A stretch of 64,000 nt of DNA, taken from the NCBI RefSeq assembly GCF_034347385.1, contig NZ_CP133777.1, positions 3,410,001-3,474,000 on the forward strand, written 5' to 3'. Below the pieces are notes generated by a model. That model was not told the origin of the DNA. It saw nothing but the letters and a program-made list of their open reading frames with translations, and searched no databases. The stretch is from Actimicrobium sp. CCC2.4. GTDB taxonomy: Bacteria; Pseudomonadota; Gammaproteobacteria; Burkholderiales; Burkholderiaceae_D. Below are positions 59,972 through 64,000 of the stretch, in pieces. Both the position numbers and the translations under genes were made by a program. Numbering within the stretch: position 1 is the stretch's first letter; every line of letters begins with the position of its first letter.

Positions 59972-61801
59972 TCAGTGGGATGACATGCCGAACGGGACAA
60001 AATCAGTGGTCCCGGCAGGTGCGGCATCGGCGGATGACGGAGCGGATGGCTCCGTTGCAGAGGCTTGCTTTGGCAACACGGCGGGAACTGCTGCGGGCAT
60101 CGTTGCGGGTGTAGGTGCAGGTGCGGGCGGAGCAAGCTGCGCCGGCACAGGTCCCGTCGCCAACCCGGACGCCTTCGTGTTGTCTTGTGCGGGCAAGCGT
60201 ATCGTCGCGGGTGTCTCCAGGTAAGGCTGTTTGCCGAGGTTGTTTTTCAGCTGACCGGTGGTGCGCTCGATGCGCTCGATCAGCGCCGGACTGCGGCTGT
60301 CGACGATGGTTGGCGTGACGAAGACGACCAGCTCGGTTTCCTTGTTCTCGAACCGCTTGGAGCGGAACAATGCACCGAGCACTGGCACGTCGCCGAGTAA
60401 CGGCACTTTGTCGATGCTGGTGCTGTTATCGGCTTGCAGCATGCCGGCCAGTACGATGGTGTCGCCGGCCAGCACATTGAATTCGGTCTTGGTCTTGCGC
60501 GTCTGCAGTGCCGGACCGGCGGCGGTACTCAGCGAGGCATCGATCTTGCTGACTTCGGCATCGATGGTGGCGCGAATGACGCCATTACGGTCGACCTTCG
60601 GCAGGATGTCGAGCTTGATACCGTAGGGCTTGAACTGGACCGTCACGCCATTGATGGTCGCCACCGAATACGGAAATTCGCCGCCAGCCAGGAAACTGGC
60701 CTTGGTGCCGCTGCGCGCCGACAACTGCGGTTGTGCCAGCAGGCTGGCCTTGCCTTGCTGTGCCAGCAAATTGAGTTGCGCATTCAGGCCGAGATTGAGC
60801 ACACTGAGCACGTTGAGTCCGCCCGGTACCCGCACCGGACTGCCGCTACCTTCCGGCGAGGTGATCGGTGCGGCATTGGTACCCTGGATATTGACCTGGT
60901 AAGGCCCATCGGTGCCGCGTCGTCCCGGCGACCAGATCGCACCGATCGCAGCACCGCCGACACTGCCCCACTTGAGGCCGATATCGCGCAATTCGTTGGT
61001 CGGAAATTCGACCACTTTCACATCCAGCATCACCATTGGTTCCCAACCGAGCTGGTTGGTGAAGTTGATGATTTGCGGGTAGCGCTTTTCGAGCATGTCG
61101 ATTTTGGCCAGCTCGACATCGGACAGGTTGTCGCCTTCGATGATGACCTTGTCGCCGATGATCGAGGTGCGTGTGCCGGGCATCGACTTCAGGAACGCCA
61201 TCACGTCACGGGCAATACGCGTGGTGTCGCCAGGGACGATGCTGACCTTGACGCGCTGGTAGCGGCCATCGGCATTCCAGACAAACAACGACGAGGTCCC
61301 GACCCCGTTGGCAAACACGATGACTTCTTTTTCGTCGAGCGCTGCCGCCGACATGATTTGGCCGTTGCCGACCGCGATACGCGCCACGCCGGGCGTCGGG
61401 AATACCCGCGACTCACCGACGAACATTTCGATTTCGGGAATCATGCCCTGGTCGTTTTGCGGCGAGATCGGTGCATACGGACGTGACGCCGCTGGCGGAC
61501 GACGCACTGTGGGCTTCAGTTGTACGGCGTAGCCATTGAGCGGTGGTGCGGACGCTGCGGCGGTGTCTGCAGCTTGACCCGCTGGCGGACTGGCAGGCGC
61601 AGGAACCGGGGCCGGAGGGGGTGATGTCACTGCCGGCACCGCCGCTGGCGGACGCGCTGCCACGCGGTTGGCGGGTGCTACCGGTGCCGCTGCCGGTGCC
61701 GGCGCAACCGGTGCCACTCCCTGCGCATGCACCTGCAGCAATGTCAGGCCCGCACACAGGCTGACCACCCCCGCGCTGATGCGCCAGCGTGAAAACGTCA
61801 T
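59972..61801 (-). CDS. cpaC: CpaC/RcpA outer-membrane secretin of the Tad pilus
   Basis: A 609-residue secretin. Signal peptide RISAGVVSLCAGLTLLQVHAQG, then a long Pro/Ala-rich segment (about 28-105), the pilus N-terminal domain (EIEMFVGESRVFPTPGVARIAVGNGQIMSAAAL), a BON-like domain (IEGDNLSDVELAKIDMLEKRYPQI) and the secretin core (VMLDVKVVEFPTNELRDIGLKWG; PLLGDVPVLGALFRSKRFENKETELVVFVTPTIV). The C-terminus is again Pro/Ala-rich. AAGGA favours the ATG at 61801 over an upstream in-frame ATG without a Shine-Dalgarno. Confidence 0.94.
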   Translation of the reverse strand: MTFSRWRISAGVVSLCAGLTLLQVHAQGVAPVAPAPAAAPVAPANRVAARPPAAVPAVTSPPPAPVPAPASPPAGQAADTAAASAPPLNGYAVQLKPTVRRPPAASRPYAPISPQNDQGMIPEIEMFVGESRVFPTPGVARIAVGNGQIMSAAALDEKEVIVFANGVGTSSLFVWNADGRYQRVKVSIVPGDTTRIARDVMAFLKSMPGTRTSIIGDKVIIEGDNLSDVELAKIDMLEKRYPQIINFTNQLGWEPMVMLDVKVVEFPTNELRDIGLKWGSVGGAAIGAIWSPGRRGTDGPYQVNIQGTNAAPITSPEGSGSPVRVPGGLNVLSVLNLGLNAQLNLLAQQGKASLLAQPQLSARSGTKASFLAGGEFPYSVATINGVTVQFKPYGIKLDILPKVDRNGVIRATIDAEVSKIDASLSTAAGPALQTRKTKTEFNVLAGDTIVLAGMLQADNSTSIDKVPLLGDVPVLGALFRSKRFENKETELVVFVTPTIVDSRSPALIERIERTTGQLKNNLGKQPYLETPATIRLPAQDNTKASGLATGPVPAQLAPPAPAPTPATMPAAVPAVLPKQASATEPSAPSSADAAPAGTTDFVPFGMSSH

Positions 61802-61967
61802 CACATCCTTGCGGGCGCGAACAGACGATGGAGCGCGGGCAGCGCGACGAGGCGACGCGCGCAGCGCGTCCCGGCCCATATGGTGGGAACTGGTCATGGC
61901 AATTGGTTTTTGTTATGAGGTTAAATAAGAACGTCGGGAAAAATCACTGGCTGGGTAATCGGATTCG

Positions 61968-62948
61968 TCAGGGATATGGCGGCGGTGCTGGCGGTCTCGC
62001 TGCCGGCGCTGCTGGTACTGCTGGTACTACTGGCATGACCGGCGGCTGCTTCATTTTTTGTAGCGTATCGAGGCCAGCCTGCATCGGGTCGGACACCGGA
62101 TTGGCCTCTGCCCTGGACTGTCCGCCCAATTGCAACGACTCCGGCACCAGCTTGCCGCTCCCGCCGTAGAGCACCGGGATCACCCGGTCCGGACGCAATC
62201 GTCCGGTCTGCAAACCGAGCAATGCCGCAAGGTCGCCGCGGGTACCCGCCATCGGTGCCTGATCCGCGGGATTGCGCAGCAAGGCGGTGATCTTGCCTGC
62301 TTCACGCGCGACGATGACGTTCTGTGCCTGCTCGGGTGTCGTATTGAGCGTTACCGTACTGAATTGCCGGCGCTCGCCGGTGCGCGGGTCGTCAACGGCA
62401 CGTTGGCCGGTGGCCATCACCTGCACCGCTTGCAGCAGCGGGAATGTGATCTTCTTGCCGCTATGGTCGACGGTGACGATCAGGTCGATGCTGTCGCCGG
62501 GTTCGAGCAGGCCGGAGATCGAATTGATTTCATCGACCGGCACCGTCATGGCACGATGGCCGGCCTCCAGACGGGCTGAAAACGTCGGCACCTTCTTGCC
62601 TTCCATCAGCCCCCACATCACCGATTCGCCGGACTTCAGCCCGTAAGCAATGGGCTGACCGTCGATGCGGGCAAACTGATCCGGGAACACCGACGCCGAA
62701 TGCGCAAACTCACGGGGGATCTCGCGTACGGCGACGTTATCGGCGCTGAGCACCGTCCCCTTGGTCAGATCGCCCTTGGCAACAACAACCGGTGTCGTCG
62801 GCCCCTTGCTGCGCGCTTCGATGCTGGCGATCTGGTCACTCAGAAAACTGCGTGCCAGCAAGGCTGCGCCTACGCCGATGGTCAGGGCGACGCCAAGGAC
62901 CAGCCAGGTTTTTTCGGGTTTGAAGTTGCCGAGGGAAGGGACGTTCAT
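61968..62948 (-). CDS. cpaB: CpaB/RcpC pilus assembly protein
   Basis: A 326-residue protein with an N-terminal anchor (KTWLVLGVALTIGVGAALLARSFL). An SAF domain follows (TTPVVVAKGDLTKGTVLSADNVAVREIPREFA) and then the RcpC domain (HRAMTVPVDEINSISGLLEPGDSIDLIVTVDH). The C-terminus is a Pro/Ala tail. It works with the secretin at the outer membrane. Its start is placed at 62948 by homology; the Shine-Dalgarno is weak. Confidence 0.93.
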   Translation of the reverse strand: MNVPSLGNFKPEKTWLVLGVALTIGVGAALLARSFLSDQIASIEARSKGPTTPVVVAKGDLTKGTVLSADNVAVREIPREFAHSASVFPDQFARIDGQPIAYGLKSGESVMWGLMEGKKVPTFSARLEAGHRAMTVPVDEINSISGLLEPGDSIDLIVTVDHSGKKITFPLLQAVQVMATGQRAVDDPRTGERRQFSTVTLNTTPEQAQNVIVAREAGKITALLRNPADQAPMAGTRGDLAALLGLQTGRLRPDRVIPVLYGGSGKLVPESLQLGGQSRAEANPVSDPMQAGLDTLQKMKQPPVMPVVPAVPAAPAARPPAPPPYP

Positions 62949-63018
62949 GGTTAGGCGGATAGGGTTGAAAAAAAAGGGTTTCGTGAAAATAGAGAGAGAA
63001 GGTCGCGCCAACGATCAC

Positions 63019-63294
63019 TTAGCGTGCAACACCGTCATTGCCGTATTTTTCCAAACCCTTCTTGACACGTTCACCCCCGGTTGCTGTTGCTGAGGCTTTA
63101 GCTGCGTCCAAGGCATCTTTCGAGTCCTGCCCCGAGAGCTCCAGCGCAATACCCGAGGTTTGGCTACGGATGGTTTGCCCAAAAAACTGATAAACCGCAA
63201 TCGCTGCAACTGCCACAAGAGCAACGATAACAATGTATTCCGTCATTCCCTGGCCGGTTGCGCGGTGGATAGTGGGGGTGGTGTGGTGTTTCAT
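63019..63294 (-). CDS. flp: Flp-type major pilin
   Basis: A 91-residue prepilin: short basic leader, cleavage site GQG-MTEYIVIVALVAVAAIAVYQFFG with Glu at +5 region, then a hydrophilic tail (ASATATGGERVKKGLEKYGNDGVAR) longer than in the classical Aggregatibacter Flp. Processed by a TadV-type peptidase, not encoded in this window. AGGAG lies 8 bp upstream of the ATG. First gene of the pilus locus. Confidence 0.93.
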   Translation of the reverse strand: MKHHTTPTIHRATGQGMTEYIVIVALVAVAAIAVYQFFGQTIRSQTSGIALELSGQDSKDALDAAKASATATGGERVKKGLEKYGNDGVAR

Positions 63295-63316
63295 CGGAGA
63301 GCTCCTGACTGGTTGG

Positions 63317-63338
63317 ATTGACAAGGAAAGATGTCAAT
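63317..63338. promoter_or_regulatory. Palindrome upstream of flp, candidate operator
   Basis: ATTGACA-N8-TGTCAAT is a perfect 7-bp inverted repeat 23-44 bp before the flp ATG; its minus-strand arm also offers a TTGACA-like -35. Regulator unknown. Confidence 0.5.
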
Positions 63339-63683
63339 TTACCTAACTTTTTTAACCAACTAGCAGGGAGTTTGCTTTGCAGTTGTGTAGTTGCTCATGG
63401 CGACATTCAACGGGAAATGGATCGAAATGGATGCCATCAGCAGCAGTCATTTCAATCCCCCTCTATCCGCCGGCAGCAACCCAGCGCAGACCGGCATCAA
63501 AAAAGTGAACGCGCGATGCCAGTCGTCATCAAGCAGCAAATGGCCATTTCGATCTGCCATGCGCGCAAGCCAAAAAGACCGTCGTTACGGAGACAAATTA
63601 TCGTTGCAATCAGACCATAGCCAGATCAACAAATTGGCAAAACCGGGGGACAAAGCGGAGACGAAGCAAGGAAGAAGAAACAA
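63339..63683. other. Intergenic region upstream of the pilus locus
   Basis: No supported gene. The part next to flp is AT-rich (63335-63365) and likely holds the promoter. An open plus-strand frame through 63620 has no domain, no Shine-Dalgarno and an unlikely composition. Confidence 0.5.
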
Positions 63684-63708
63684 CAACGCCAGGTCATGCC
63701 TGGCGTTG
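63684..63708 (-). terminator. Terminator of the partial gene at the right edge
   Basis: CAACGCCAGG-TCATG-CCTGGCGTTG is a perfect 10-bp stem; on the minus strand it is followed by a T-rich stretch. It lies 45 bp after the stop at 63753. Confidence 0.75.
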
Positions 63709-63752
63709 GAAAATCAGGTGTCCGGCGTTGCACCGGCCACGCTCAACAATCA

Positions 63753-64000
63753 TTACTTGGCAAATTTGGCGGCCAACTGGCTCAGCTTTTCGGTATGCAG
63801 ACGCGCTGCCTCGTCGGCCAGGCGCGCTTCTTCTTCTTTGGCGCGCACTGCCTTGCGCTGGTCGGCTTCTTTCTTGAAGCGTTCCTTGAGCAAGGTGGTC
63901 GCCCGCAGACGGTGTTCATCGGTCAGCGCATCACCGGGCAAGCCGTCGAGGTCGTGGCGGTGGGTGGCCTTTTCGACTGTCTTGAGATACCGCAATGAGT
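63753..64000 (-). CDS. Unknown charged protein (partial, 5' end outside window)
   Basis: The frame is open to the right edge; 82 C-terminal codons are visible, reading LRYLKTVEKATHRHDLDGLPGD...TLLKERFKKEADQRKAVRAKEEEARLADEAARLHTEKLSQLAAKFAK. It is rich in Lys, Glu, Ala and Arg and predicted to be a long charged helix or coiled coil. No family recognised. A terminator follows. Confidence 0.7.
   Translation of the reverse strand, partial: SLRYLKTVEKATHRHDLDGLPGDALTDEHRLRATTLLKERFKKEADQRKAVRAKEEEARLADEAARLHTEKLSQLAAKFAK

Noticed and set aside
63318-63620. 100-residue plus-strand frame in the flp upstream region
   Set aside because: It overlaps the flp promoter and palindrome, lacks a ribosome-binding site and has an unlikely composition.

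Overview
The window reads as chromosomal DNA of a GC-rich betaproteobacterium, most likely Burkholderiales and probably Oxalobacteraceae. This is inferred from gene content, protein character and the short GTGGGCAC and GGTGCAAT palindromes scattered between genes; no database search was possible. Coding is dense, with many 4-bp ATGA stop/start overlaps. No rRNA, tRNA, CRISPR array, insertion sequence or prophage was found.

Left to right: (1) 1-1583, minus: ECF sigma factor, short anti-sigma-like protein and a xanthorhodopsin-like proton pump cut by the left edge. (2) 1788-5044, plus: ycaO, then a BigR-type sulfur-responsive ArsR regulator with two YeeE/YedE transporter halves. (3) 5128-20425: microaerobic respiration, with fnr, the cbb3 oxidase genes ccoNOQP, ccoG/ccoH, ccoI/ccoS, a TauE/SafE-like protein and hemN. 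ccoN and hemN have FNR boxes at the same distance from their -10 elements. An accessory patch of about 4 kb (11.5-15.5 kb) splits ccoS from ccoN; it holds a DUF1016 nuclease, twin lipoproteins and a wrecked ABC exporter. (4) 20494-21355: two stand-alone receivers.

(5) 21743-37083: a periplasmic alcohol-oxidation island. It has a PQQ alcohol dehydrogenase with the lanthanide-type Asp pair, cytochrome c (PedF-like), a MoxJ-like binding protein, a NosR-like flavin/iron-sulfur membrane protein with its ApbE flavin transferase, an AcoR-type sigma-54 activator, DUF779, aldehyde dehydrogenase, cytochrome b561, a YVTN propeller and a PqqU/YncD-type PQQ receptor. Four sequences match the sigma-54 -24/-12 consensus, and palindromes that could bind the activator lie beside them. 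This is the most interesting system in the window.

(6) 37175-42700: iron: bacterioferritin, then bfd-tonB-exbB-exbD-siderophore receptor-piuC behind a Fur box. (7) 42871-45539: small genes, a fasciclin protein and a tandem universal stress protein. (8) 45646-54862, minus: a chemosensory operon (MCP-like, cheY, STAS, cheA, mcp, cheW, cheR, cheD, cheB); CheA carries an MshEN-like segment and the mcp is frameshifted. (9) 54863-55490: a strikingly AT-rich gap. (10) 55491-63294, minus: a Tad/Flp pilus locus (flp, cpaB, cpaC, FHA-tadA, tadB, tadC, tadE-like). A partial unknown gene ends the window.

Taken together the genes suggest an aquatic or soil aerobe that supplements respiration with light, oxidises alcohols in the periplasm using a cofactor it may scavenge, adapts to low oxygen through FNR and cbb3 oxidase, and attaches to surfaces by Tad pili. 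The lifestyle is inference.
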